Assembly (NCBI GenBank): GCA_963691655.1
Contig: OY829326.1
Location: forward strand, 91,443,235-91,507,234
From: Toxonevra muliebris
Lineage: Eukaryota; Arthropoda; Insecta; Diptera; Pallopteridae
Direction of reading: 5' to 3'
DNA length: 64,000 nt
Every line of letters starts with the position of its first letter. The stretch's first letter is position 1. This document shows, in pieces, positions 46,560 through 57,785 of this stretch. Position numbers and translations under genes: made by a program. Under the pieces are notes generated by a model that saw only the letters and a program-made list of their open reading frames with translations, did no database searches and was not told the DNA's origin.

Positions 46560-47300
46560 ATTTAGGTAGGTATCTTACATTGAGTAGGAGACATAGATTT
46601 CCTCTGATATCATCGCTTCTATTTTGCAAACATATACGCCAAGTCGCAAAACGCTACTCAATTAGTGCCTGAACCGACGTGTATTCCGTGGTAGCAAGAC
46701 AAGCGGACAATCACCTTAACCTGTTTTACATTACTCATTATGAATAATATAACATTACTGTCCACGCACTTTCAGAACTTCGGCATCCTTTCCGTATTCC
46801 AGTATTAATGACGCTTTGAAATTAGCTAAAGAGCGAGCAATGTGGAACCCTCAAGGCAGTAGATGCAGAGGTCGCCCTGCATACACTTGGAGAAGGCAGA
46901 TTGAAACGGAGCTAGAAAACACCCAGCTAACTTGGAATGAGATCAAAAGACGCGCGAAAGATAGAGTAGATTGGAATAATCTTGTAACGGCCCTTTGCTC
47001 CTTAATGGATTAATAGGAATAAATATATATATATATATATAATGAGCTTTTACGGAAAAGCGAATTGGAATGGTGTTAATAACTTTTTTGATCAATTCAA
47101 TTGAAAATTGTATGTACCTAGATAAAAACATAGAATCCAGTGCAAAAATTATTCAATAAATAATTTTGTTAGGAATAATAATAAAAATGCATTAAACTAA
47201 AGATAATTCATGGTTTAACGAGATTTTCAATCAGCAGTCAGGTCCAAAGAGGTTGCATCCAGGAACAAGCAATCTAATATGCCAATGCCAATAGTGAACT
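46560..47300 (+). pseudogene. Non-LTR retrotransposon fragment (copy 2) with RTE-like tail
   Basis: 46816-47013 reads RCRGRPAYTWRRQIETELEN then TWNEIKRRAKDRVDWNNLVT and a stop: the C-terminus of an RTE-type polymerase (RGRP..TWRR..E.E, W.E....A.DR..W...V). It ends with a (TA)n tail at about 47024-47040. Before and after it are sequences shared with copy 1 at 18935-19440; copy 1 lacks exactly the 200 bases 46845-47044. Confidence 0.7.
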
Positions 47301-47508
47301 GTTTTGCAAACAGGAAAGAAATCGCTATAATGTCACTTTAAGGCAACACGAACAGCGTTGGAAGCATAGAGTCTTATTTGTTCAACGATAGAATTCAAAA
47401 GACGAATAGAAAATACAAAAAATTTACGTTAAGATGATAAAATATGTTGTTAAATATGGACTAATTGGAGCGACTAAGTGAAGCGGGCGAAGTGAAGGTG
47501 TTGATATA

Positions 47509-47873
47509 AAGCACTGTTCAAAATTATAGCGCACTTAGTACTCACTATGTTCAAAGCTGAACATATACAGAGGTTACACTTCTCTATACAAAAAATGAAT
47601 TATTTTATGTTCCTATTAAAATAGTACTAATTAATTAGTTCTAGTGCGCTATAATTTTGGCACACTAAATCCGAAAGTCTTTCGAATAAAATTTTGCATT
47701 TTTGTTTTTTTTGTATTATGTATATATAGTGATCATTTTTATTTCTCAAACTAATATGGAAGAAAATAGAGTTTCACAACAAAAAGATCTGATGGATTTC
47801 ACTGGATTCATGCCGAAGTTATTCAGCTTTGAACATAGTGAGTACTAAGTGCGCTATAATTTTTAATAGTACT
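47509..47873. mobile_element. MITE with a perfect 41-bp inverted repeat
   Basis: The arms 47521-47561 and 47822-47862 are exact reverse complements (AAATTATAGCGCACTTAGTA onward). An additional TAGTGCGCTATAATTTTG lies inside at 47642. Terminal bases (GCACTGTTCA / reverse complement GTACTATTAA) diverge. It is noncoding. Confidence 0.85.
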
Positions 47874-48214
47874 TATATATGAAGGACCTCTTGAATTAAT
47901 AGTTCCATGTAACATAATGAGTGATTTAGATAAAAGAATTGATTTAGAGTAGATGTCTGTATAATATGATAATATATATTTTTAAACTTTTTAATACAAT
48001 CGAAAATTTATTTTCAGTTAAATATCTCAAATTTAAATTAGAGGAAATTGGGTTAAATAGAAAAGTTCAAGCGTAGAAAATGCAACTGTATTCCCCTCTG
48101 ATATAACTCTGATTAAAACTATTGTGAAGACAGCATTTTAGGTAGGTTCAGAGGAAAATATTCACCAGGAAGATACTGTTACGGTATTGGAGGTACGGTA
48201 AACAGCTGCCACTT

Positions 48215-48590
48215 CAGTTTTGTACACTTTAAGCAAGTGTTGTTAGTAGCACCAATTAGTTTCAGGGTTATAAATTCCAAGCACTATACCAGATGAACGA
48301 AATCTCTGACCGACGAGAAGCTACTGGTAGTTATCTTAACGAGGTAGGAATCTGAGTTTACGATGGGCTCTCCACATCGGTCGACTTTTCGAGGCTATTC
48401 GAATGGTCTGCCCTAACGTTACCAAATCCATGGCGGAGAAACCCTTGGAGGTTTGCCATTGCAGTCAAGAGGTGGTGCCAAATAGAAAATTTTTTTTTCT
48501 ATTTTCTGAATTTTAAGCGTACCGAGATTTGAACCCGGGTACCTCTGCGTAGGATCCTAACACACTACGCTATGGCTAATTCACTATTAA
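48215..48590 (-). mobile_element. tRNA-derived SINE (candidate)
   Basis: On the minus strand the head (about 48575-48515) has a box A-like TAGCGTAGTGTGTTAGGA and, about 38 bases on, a box B-like GGGTTCAAATCTCGG, as in a tRNA. No tRNA cloverleaf with a paired acceptor stem is intact and there is a 300-base unrelated body, so it is a SINE rather than a tRNA gene. Confidence 0.6.
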
Positions 48591-48599
48591 CTTTCGTAC

Positions 48600-51500
48600 A
48601 AGTAATGATGGAACGGCTGCAGCTCTAAAACTTTCGCTCAACTTATTGTGTATCAGTATGGTATCAGTATCATATGGGTATCCTTAAAACCGTAGGTAAG
48701 TACGCAGTGCCTTAAGCTTCACTCTCTTACAAAAGTTAAATTCTCAAATTTCAAAAATTTCATCTTCAGCTTTTGTTTCTCATATTCTTTCATCATGATG
48801 CTCATATTTTCTAATTATAATTTTTCTTCCCTTATCATATTGGCTTCATACAGTATTAAACGATATAATTTTCGATAGAATGGATATAATCCTATTACAG
48901 GAAAATAGGCGCTTTCATGTACAAAATTAAAAGAAAAATTCAAAAAGAAAAATAAAATTTACGTTATCATTGTTTTTAATTTCTTTTCTATTTTTAAATT
49001 TTAATTTATTAACAACACATTAATTTGTAATCATTACTTGTTTACACAGTTGCGGCACGCACACACACATACGGAAAGCGCATGTTCTAATAATATTTTC
49101 CAAACGCCTAAAATCATGGTATGATTTATTATGATTCCAGAGTTTTCAATTTCATTAGAAAATATTTTATCAATATGCTATGTGTTATTATTCATTTGTC
49201 ACTTTGTGCTTCTTTTCAAATTTTTGTGTAGTTGAAATATTTCATGAAACATAAAAGGCAAGATTCCTTGTTTGTTCTTCACACTTCCATCTTTCACTAC
49301 ATAGTCTCATCTATAGATTGGCATGTGTCCAGAATCATGTTTGTTTTTGATGTCGTTGCTAATGCTGCCTGGCGTTGGTGGTGATATATCGATGTCGATG
49401 ATTTTGGTGTTTGCTGTCACTTCATATATTTACATACATACATATTCAACACAGTCCATTTATTTTTATTTTTCTGGTAAAAATTTAATATAACTGTGAT
49501 TAATTTTAAAAAGAGACCATAAGGAAAACCACAATATTGTGTGGCAATAAAAAACCAAAAGCAAAGAGCAACAAGTGAAATTTCTTTTGAAATGAAAGTT
49601 TTTCTTCCTGGTATTGCAAATAATATTATATTTTTTCAATTATAATTGAATTTTGCAAGTACATAATGAAACTTTCCCTTCTAGAATTGAATTTTGAGTG
49701 GGAAGCTTGTAAATATTTTTCTTATGAAGAAAATGCAGCGGAAAAACTAATTAGCTTTTCATCGTATATAATAAATGTAAACAGAATAGTAAATGCATAA
49801 GTAACAAGATTTCATGAATAAATATTAAAATTTTTCCAATTTTGTTTTTATTTGCCTGACGAAATAACTGGAAATTTCAGTTAAAGTCAATTATTAAAAT
49901 TTATCTTCGCAATTGCAATTTAATATAAATGCTCATCAATTAATATCAATCAATACCTATTGGGAGGAACTAAATGTAATGCCGCTTTTTCATCATACGA
50001 TTTAACGACGATGCATCCCCTGAGATTTTAACATACATAATGGATACATATGCTAATACATTTCCATATAATTCATATTACACCAAATAAATTTAGCTTG
50101 GAGAATTCCCCAATTGCACATCAATTATTATAACAAGCTCAAAGCAAAAAAGAACTACAAAAATAAACAAAAATGATGAAAGCATACTTTTTGGAGGTTC
50201 AACAATATGCCTTTCTCTTCTCTTTAAGTTCACTTGCGACCAAATGCCATTCGACAATGCTCATAATAATTATTTACATTGACAAATGGAAAAACAAATT
50301 TAATATAAATTTTATTTACCTGTCAAATTTCAATTTGAGTTTGAATTTACAGCCAAAGAGTATGCTTCATAATTCGCATTTTTTTTTTGCGTTTTTTAAT
50401 TCATGTTTGCCTTTTTTAACGGGCCTACTTGATATTTAATCCAATTTCAATTTCCTGCTCAACATGAAACTGAAGTAAAGTAAAATTAATGCCGAATAAA
50501 TTTATTTTCAATCACAAACAAACAACAACCCAGTATAACAAGAAAAATACAAGAATTTTCATTAAATGTACATTAGCGCCCAGAAATAGACAAATAAGCA
50601 ATCTTGAAATAGGGAAAACGGCAATAACCACTTAAAAATGATTCAATTTACATACTTAAAGCAGCAAGAATTTTTTAAGATCTAAATCTTTTCTCTTCGC
50701 AATTTTTATTAATTCGTTTAGAATATTGTTTTTTTTTCAAACTCTATTTGGTCAATTTCATGATTGAAGTAAAACGTTCAAAATCTTAAAGTATGCAGTA
50801 ACGGAAATTGTTGCGGAAGTTGTATAAGTATAATAGCAAGCTTTGTTGATTTTATCAATTTTCTTTTCAGCATGTCTGTGTATTTGCTCTTTTATAATTT
50901 TGCTTTAAATCTAAAGTATTTTGTTTTGTGGTATTATTAATGCTAACAATGGAAATAAAGTCTAGTATCTTTTACGACTGTTGATGCTTTACATTTTAAC
51001 CGCAAAAATAGTTTATGTTTCCCTAAAATATTGAATAAAACTAAACAATATGTTCTAGTCATAAGCACATGTTCTCCAGCCTAAAAGTATGTACGCTTTA
51101 TATATTTCCCTTTGTCATCTCAATATTCCAAATTGGTAACAATGTTTGCATAAATAATATTTTCTGCGGCAGACATTTTATATAAATCTTTTGCATGTGC
51201 CAAGGGGTTTAACAAATGAAAATCGGCTATTGACGCACGTTTGTGTATTTATTTATAAGATTAAATAAACATATTATTATTTTTACAATTTATCAATCTT
51301 ACAACAATGGTTGCGTTTCTCGGACGTAAAATTCGAAAAGCTGATTTCGAAGCTATTAATCAAAAATCAGTAATCAGTGTTTGCGTCTTAGAAATGGCAT
51401 GATGCATTAGTTGTAAAGTTGTAAAATGTTTGAAAATCATTAAATTCTAGTTTGTGAAATGTTTTAATTTCCTTCTTAAAATAAAATTATGGACGATTTC

Positions 51501-52785
51501 GAACTTGTATCCGAGTTTGTCAACTGTCAAAGTTCAAGAACACTTTAAATTAAAGTGTAACTTTTATATTGTTCTGCCTTTGAAGGTTGCAATGGCATTT
51601 TGCAGCGAAGACGAGGGCATGGTTATGAAGACGTAGTTTTGCAAACGCAGTGGCTTTTAAACATTCTGAAAACGGTACAACTTATGATGTTGTTGTTGCT
51701 TTCTTTCTCTAACTTCGTACTGTACATCTTTTTCAAGTACGCCACTCGCATCACAGTTTAAAGCTCATTTTACACTTATGTAAATGTTACATAATGTTAC
51801 ATTTCAATCATAAATGATTTTACACAATTTTTAGAAATTTTTATTACATCATTAATGTGTAAAGCAATCTTTATTCTACAAAAATGTCTTATATAAGCAT
51901 AGATAAATTGGGTTAATCATAATTTGAATATTTTTGATTTCAAAGCCATGAGTTATATATTTAAAAAAATGTTACGTTTTGGTGCATCTAATTGGCAATG
52001 TAGCATTTTGGTATGAACCACGGCAGAAATTTTTATTTTGAAAACAACTCTGCTTCGTTCGGAAATTGAACGAAACATTTTTTTGAGATCGTTTTATATG
52101 GCAGGACCATCACGCAAGAAGTAATTTTATTTGAAAAGTAAAATTTTACTCTTTGTTGGGACCGATTTGCTGCAATTTGTCGATATCATAGCGGTCTGTT
52201 ACGAAATTTGACGAGTTTTTTTTTGCCATTTCAGTCGCGTTTTCGATAGAATTTAGTAATAGAAACCGATCTACATACCCAACTTATTTTTTAAACAATA
52301 TACGAAATGTAGGGTTTTGGTAGGTACCTTCATATATGATTTATGTGTTTGCACAGTTTATTACGCTGGTCAATTTGTTAAAGCTCGGAAGAAAAGTTTA
52401 CGCTAGCTTACACCAACTCATCCCTATTATAGTTAGACCTTAAATGATTGTTTTGTCGTAATCCAAATTTTTGGTGTTTTTTGGGTTACAATCATTAACC
52501 AATCTAAAACAACAATATCATGCTTTTAATTGATTTCGATTACGTGTTCATAACTTATTTATCGATTAATTCGCAGCTTTGGCCTTAACAAACTACGCCT
52601 GCATTTTGTTCTGATTTCGCGACAGTTCAGTGTTGTAAAGAAACCTTAACATGGTATAACAGCAACAAGTTCAACTTCAGTGCATATATCACTCTCTGCA
52701 TTGATATTTGAGGCAATAAAATATCTATATCTTATCATATCGTTAAGTGGTCTTTAAATTTTAATTCACTTACCCCACAAGACTC
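48600..52785. other. AT-rich intergenic stretch, no gene seen
   Basis: It contains a short sequence (GTTGCGTTTCTCGGACGTAAAA, 51310-51331) that recurs near 14740 and a CATACATACAT run near 49435. Frames up to 88 codons (50173-50439) have no recognisable domain. Confidence 0.5.
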
Positions 52786-52849
52786 TGTTGGAATCAGCTA
52801 GCTTATTTCTCAGACTAAAGCTTATGGGCTTTACCACTACTTTATACCC

Positions 52850-53130
52850 AATAGAAGTCAGAACAGCACTTGTAGATTCAGCAAATATGAGAAGGAAACA
52901 TCAGAGCACATCCCAACGCACTGCGAGGCACTCACTCGCAGGAGGAAGAGATACTTGTGGCACTACCACCCAAGTAGTGGGGATATCATAGCCTTGAAGC
53001 CACATCAATTACTGAGCTATCTCAAAAAGATTGGCTTGTCTCATAACCTATAACCGGGTTACTATCGGGGGTGCAATATCCCTTTCCAGGTCGAAGTACA
53101 TTACACCCTTTATAATCAATCAATCAAGTC
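52850..53130 (+). pseudogene. 3' end of a jockey/R1-like retrotransposon
   Basis: One open frame (52869-53050) reads RFSKYEKETSEHIPTHCEAL, RRRKRYLWHYHPSSGD, IIALKPHQLLSYLKKIGLSH and a stop. This is the zinc-knuckle tail and terminal helix found after the RNase H of jockey/R1-type elements (CRFC..E.ET.EH...C.AL, LL.F.K..GL). It ends 390 bases upstream of the odorant-receptor start codon on the same strand. Confidence 0.75.
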
Positions 53131-53372
53131 ACCCTATTGGAAACTTTAAATATTTTTGGAATTAAAAATAATTTCAGAATGGTCGTTTGACACTTGTGTT
53201 GTTGCTTTTTGCGACAGATATTTTCTACGACTTATTTATTTGCAATATTGACAAATGTTTATAATTGTTATGTTCACAAACAATTAACAATTATTTATTA
53301 TGCACGACACCTAATTATTTAAGTGATTGTTACTGGTTTAAATATTAATTGAAATGTTACTGCTAAACTGAA

Positions 53373-53380
53373 TATAAATA
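53373..53380 (+). promoter_or_regulatory. TATA box of the odorant receptor gene
   Basis: TATAAATA followed by GAGG, 66 bases before the ATG. It would place transcription start near 53404, giving a 5' UTR of about 40 bases. Confidence 0.6.
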
Positions 53381-53445
53381 GAGGAAACACTACCGGATAC
53401 GACAAGTTTGAATCAAGCCGTCAACCTGATCTTCATATCAATTCA

Positions 53446-54772
53446 ATGAAAATGAAAGTGAAATTCATTGAATCATTCGATAAGTTGTGGGGGCATGGAA
53501 GAGTTTTCGAAACGCGTGATGCGCTCGCATATCTCTTCAAAATCTTTACTTTAATGGGTATTAACGCACCGAAAAAGAATAAAGTTTTGTATTTACTTAG
53601 TGTCGCCGTAGTAAACTGTTCGCTTATGATTCTTTCACCATTTCTTTTCAATTTGGGCTATTTGATAAACAGAAATCAAATAAGCACTAGCCAAATGTTC
53701 AACTCGATGCAAGTGGGCATAAATATTTGCTCTATGCCAATAAAAATTATAACGATCGCACTTTTCTTAGGTCGTCTGCGAAGCGGTGACAAATTCATGA
53801 AAGCGCTCGATGAAAGTTGCGTACTCGGTGATGAATTGGCAAAAGTACGGCATATTACAATGATGGGTAGTCGTTTGGTAGTGGGATTTGCTTCGTTGTA
53901 TTCCTTTGCTACATTAAGTATATTTGTGTGTGCCCTCGTCATGAAACAGCCACCGTTTTCATTATACATACCATTTTTGGATTGGCAGGCATCACGTGGC
54001 GAGTTCTTAATGCAAGTGTTGTTTGAATTTGTGGTGATGGTAGGGCTAATTTGCCAACAAATAGGAAATGATTCATATTCTGTCATCTATATTTATATTA
54101 TACGCTCGCATATGCAGTTGCTAGTACAGCGTGTGCGTTGCTTAGGAGCACAAGAAGAGATGAGTGAGGATGAAAAATATACAGAGCTAGTGAAATGCAT
54201 TGAGGACCACCGGAACTTATTGGCGTAAGTACATATATACCATAGAAATTGAAATAGCTTATTACATTCAAATATTTTAAAGATTACTTGAAACGGTTAG
54301 TCCAGTCATCTCTATTACAATTTTCGCGCAATTTGTTGCCACAGCTGCCACACTTTGTTGTACTATGGTCAATGTTTTAATATTTGCTGATTCTTCGACA
54401 AAAATTGCTTCGGTTTTATATTTTTTTACCGTATTGCTAGAATCATCACTCACCAGCTATCTGGCTACTTATCTAATGGTAGATAATGAAGAATTGCCTA
54501 TTGCTATATTTCACTCCAACTGGATGGATCAAAGCGTACGCTATCGTAAAATGCTAGTATTTTTCATTCAGCGCTCACAGAAAACTATGCAGCTTACTGC
54601 AATGAAGCTTTTCCCAATTACTTTGAATACAAGTTTGAGTGTGAGTTTTCATTGAATTAACTTAAAATTCATTTTAAACTTTTTATTATTGTTTTTATAG
54701 ATTGCAAAATTTTCCTTTTCATTGTACACTTTGATCACTAAAATGGACATTGGACAAGATTTGAAAGTGTGA
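53446..54772 (+). CDS. Odorant receptor (7tm_6 family), 3 exons
   Basis: Exons 53446-54224, 54283-54640 and 54701-54772 join in phase (GC|A, then phase 0; donors GTAAGT and GTGAGT, acceptors TTTAAAG and TTTATAG) to 1209 bases, 402 residues. That is the normal length of an insect odorant receptor. Hydrophobic segments lie near residues 46-68, 92-110, 143-166, 186-222, 269-295, 303-327 and at the C-terminus. The C-terminal block AMKLFPITLNTSLSIAKFSF followed by SLYTL is the family signature for TM7. Such proteins are odour-gated cation channel subunits in the dendrite of olfactory neurons, pairing with Orco. A second ATG two codons downstream could also serve. I cannot name the orthologue. No polyadenylation signal is clear downstream. 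Confidence 0.93.
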
Positions 54773-55380
54773 AATTATCTTCTAAACGAATGGTTCCGCG
54801 ATTGCAGTGGTTTACAAGCTGTAAAAAGCAATAATTATAAGTAATTTCCCGCACGTAGTCAACTTTTATTAAATATCTGATAGTTGCCACATTTTTCAAT
54901 TCAACACAACCCAAGTTTTTTGCTTGCACCAGAGCAACCGTGATGCAATACTGCATATCATGATTTTTTTTACCTGCACTTCGAGGTCGGAAAAGCCATG
55001 TCAGATATATAAACTTCAAGAGGTGGTCTCAGGCAGAGATGTTCTTTTACCGGTTTTACTTTATCCGGATTAAAAACTTGTAGAATTTATTTTATGAAAA
55101 CTCACAAAAATGGGGATAAGGAGAGGTAAAAATAAGAAAAGCTTGCTTTTTCAACTGGATAATCTTTGTGTCAGACAGCAAACTCTATGTCATGAAGTTA
55201 ATATACATATTTACCCATTCCTTACGGGGCATGGCTTAGCTGATATTTACATGCAGGTAGAAAAACCCATGAAGTGGTAGATCATGGTCGTAGCAAACCT
55301 AGAAAAACTTTAGATCAAGTTTTCTAAAATTTAAGCTATTTTTTCAAGAATGCTAACAGCTACTGTCATGTTAAATTAAC
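54773..55380. other. Downstream flank of the odorant receptor, no gene seen
   Basis: AT-rich 3' flank. An open frame on the minus strand (54738-55019) overlaps the last exon and has no recognisable features. Confidence 0.5.
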
Positions 55381-55388
55381 TGTATAGC

Positions 55389-56172
55389 TAGTGCTGATCC
55401 GATACCCACATAGTATCGATACTCATTACTTGTATCGAATAAAAGTATCGATACCACCGAAAATATCGGAAAAATGTATCGAATATTCGTTTAAAGAGGC
55501 AAAATACACTACTCAACACGAAATTGGCGTCTGGCACCTCATACATAGTTTCTCTCACTATGAGGTACTCCGTTTTTCGCCTTTATGTCATGTTTTTGAG
55601 ATATTTCAACTTGAAACACCTGAATAGTATAGAAATGACGTATGAACTGCCTGTCGTAAAAGAAAAGTTGCAATTTGTTGAGTAGTGTTAACTTATATGG
55701 TATTTATTATGTTTAGATACAAATCGTAAGAAAATTTATAATACCAGGAAAACTATCAATAGATTATAGCTTGTTAAAAGTATTTTATTTTTATGAAAAG
55801 ATTTCAATATGCATTAAATTCTATATACATGGGCAGTAATATTTTCTAGAGCTTCAATACTGCAATATTTTCATACATTGGAATATGAACTGAAATATTT
55901 TGAAAATACATATTTAATAATTCTACATTCGCATTTTGAAATATATTATTAATTGCTGTGAAATATTGTAGTACGACTCACAATCTTAAATATTGTATAG
56001 CAATATTTCAGTTTTATAAACCAATGCTTTCCAAAAAGTATCGTTCGATTCTAACCCTTTTTTTTCGATACCAAGTAAAATACTTATGAAATGGCATCGA
56101 GTAAAAAAGTACTTGAATCGGATGAAAAGTATCGAATATTTACTCGTATTTACTTGAATCGAATAATCACCG
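55389..56172. mobile_element. hAT-type MITE (784 bp)
   Basis: Flanked by TGTATAGC (55381-55388) and TATATAGC (56173-56180), 7 of 8 identical. Ends TAGTGCTGATCCGATAC and CGGTGATTATTCGATTC (reverse complement), each followed by several GTATCGA words in opposite orientation. No transposase is present. A smaller element is nested inside. Confidence 0.65.
55507..55687. mobile_element. Nested short inverted-repeat element (181 bp)
   Basis: CACTACTCAACA at 55507 is exactly mirrored by TGTTGAGTAGTG ending at 55687. A TA precedes it; the right side reads TTA. The interior looks like unrelated unique sequence. Confidence 0.55.
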
Positions 56173-56599
56173 TATATAGCACGCTATAGAGATGATTTTC
56201 AGGCACTATATGCAACATCTGATCCAAGGCGGATTTAAAATGGTGGTAGCAGCACTACAACAAGTACAACGTGACAATAACAACACGCTACTTTGTTGTT
56301 GCTAAAAATCGTAATTGTCAAAAACACAGGAACAAATGCATGGAAAACAAAACAAAAAAAAAAAATTTTGACAGTTAAGATTATCTTTATATAAAAAAAA
56401 CTAGAGAAGAAGAAGACAGAGCTAACGCTGCTATCACCTGTTATAATTTCGCCATGTACTGATCCTAACAAACAAAATTTATTTCTCAGTGACGTTGTAT
56501 TAGAGTCATTCAATGCACATGCCCCTCTAAGGCACCATACAGTGAAAAAATAAAATAAGGTGTTGATCGCTGGGGGAATGCGGGATTTCGCATTTCGTG

Positions 56600-57785
56600 C
56601 AGTGTCGGATAAAACTAAATCCCGAACTCTTCCTTGCCAACGTTTATTTCATAAAATTTAAAAATATGCAAGTATGCACATATTATTTTTTGTTTGTTTT
56701 ATAAATTTAGTATAATTATGCACTTGAAACAAAATAACATTAAGAACTGGGTAATGCTTTTCCTTTTTTTACTAACATTGCGCAATATGCCTAAACCTGC
56801 AGCGACAAAACTAAAGCACATAATCTTTTTCGCTTACTGTTACAATCAATTGTTAAACATTAACAACAACAACCATATTTAAACTGGAAACCCATTATTT
56901 TGGAATACAAAAAGCAGGTTTTAATAAAAATTAGAAGCGTATATAAGTTGATGGTTATCATTCACCGTCACCGTTCGCATTTTAAAATTTCGCTTCCCGA
57001 AATAATTGGCTCGAAATAAGTATTCTGCACAATTTAAAGAAAATATTCTAAGTGGATTTAATAAAGTTGAATCAGTGACATGCATTGTCACCGAGCTATA
57101 AGCCGTTTTCGCGCTTCCCATTTTTTATATATTAAATATTGAGGTGGCAGACCGCGGGGCACAACTAAACGTGAGGATCAGGCCATCATTTGGATTTATA
57201 TTTTGAAAATAAATTGCGTTTAAACATTCCATACAGGTTTATCCAACGACGAGCTGTGGAGGGTGGCTTAGCAACATACCAAAGCGTGAAAAAGCCATTT
57301 ATTTCTCGAAAGAAGCGACAAGCAAGGCTCGAACTTCTAATCGCGCACTTTAGCTAGGCTACTGCCAAATGAAAGGCCGTGCTTTTTACTGATGAATTTA
57401 TATTTACCATGAAAGGTTGCGACGGATTGAAGTTGGTATGCAGACAAAAAGGGTGAAACGGCAACGATGAAATCCGCGTTATTTGAAAAGCACCGCATAA
57501 TGGTAATGGTCTGGTGATTTTTTTCGGCCACGGAATGGGTCTAATTCATAAAATAAGAGATATAATAGACCGTCTGATGTGCAAAGATATTCCCCAGATT
57601 GTTATGTTACCTTATTAGGAGAAAGATCAGTTGTTAAAGCATGTCTACCAGCACGATGAGTATCCCAGCACGGTGTGTAAAAGAGTGGTTTGTTGCCAAT
57701 AAGATCGGGATTTGATAGAGGACCACCCATTCATCCAATCTCAATCTCAAAAAATATATAGGAAATTCTAGATCGGGGAATACAT
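56600..57785 (+). mobile_element. Tc1-like transposon copy 2, 3' truncated
   Basis: The left end CAGTGTCGGATAAAACTAAA matches copy 1 (44903-46536), and the following 280 bases align to the copy 1 right end. The transposase relic runs from ARNKYSAQFKENILSGFNK (about 57010) through VLFTDEFIFTMKGCDGLKLV (first Asp, about 57390), FFGHGMGLIHKIRDIIDRL (about 57520) and QHDEYPSTVCKRV (second Asp, about 57655) to SSNLNLKKYIGNS, where the third Asp is Asn. Frameshifts and a deletion near 57090 are present; the right end is missing. Confidence 0.85.

Noticed and set aside
48515..48575. Possible tRNA gene
   Set aside because: Box A and B are tRNA-like but the acceptor and anticodon stems do not pair convincingly and a SINE-like body follows.
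50173..50439. 88-codon plus-strand frame
   Set aside because: No recognisable motif, AT-rich, and no support from splice or promoter signals.
51310..51650. Possible MITE with GTTGCGTTTCTCGGACG end
   Set aside because: The right end (CACTGCGTTTGCAAAAC, reverse complement) matches only weakly; recorded only as a short sequence shared with 14740.
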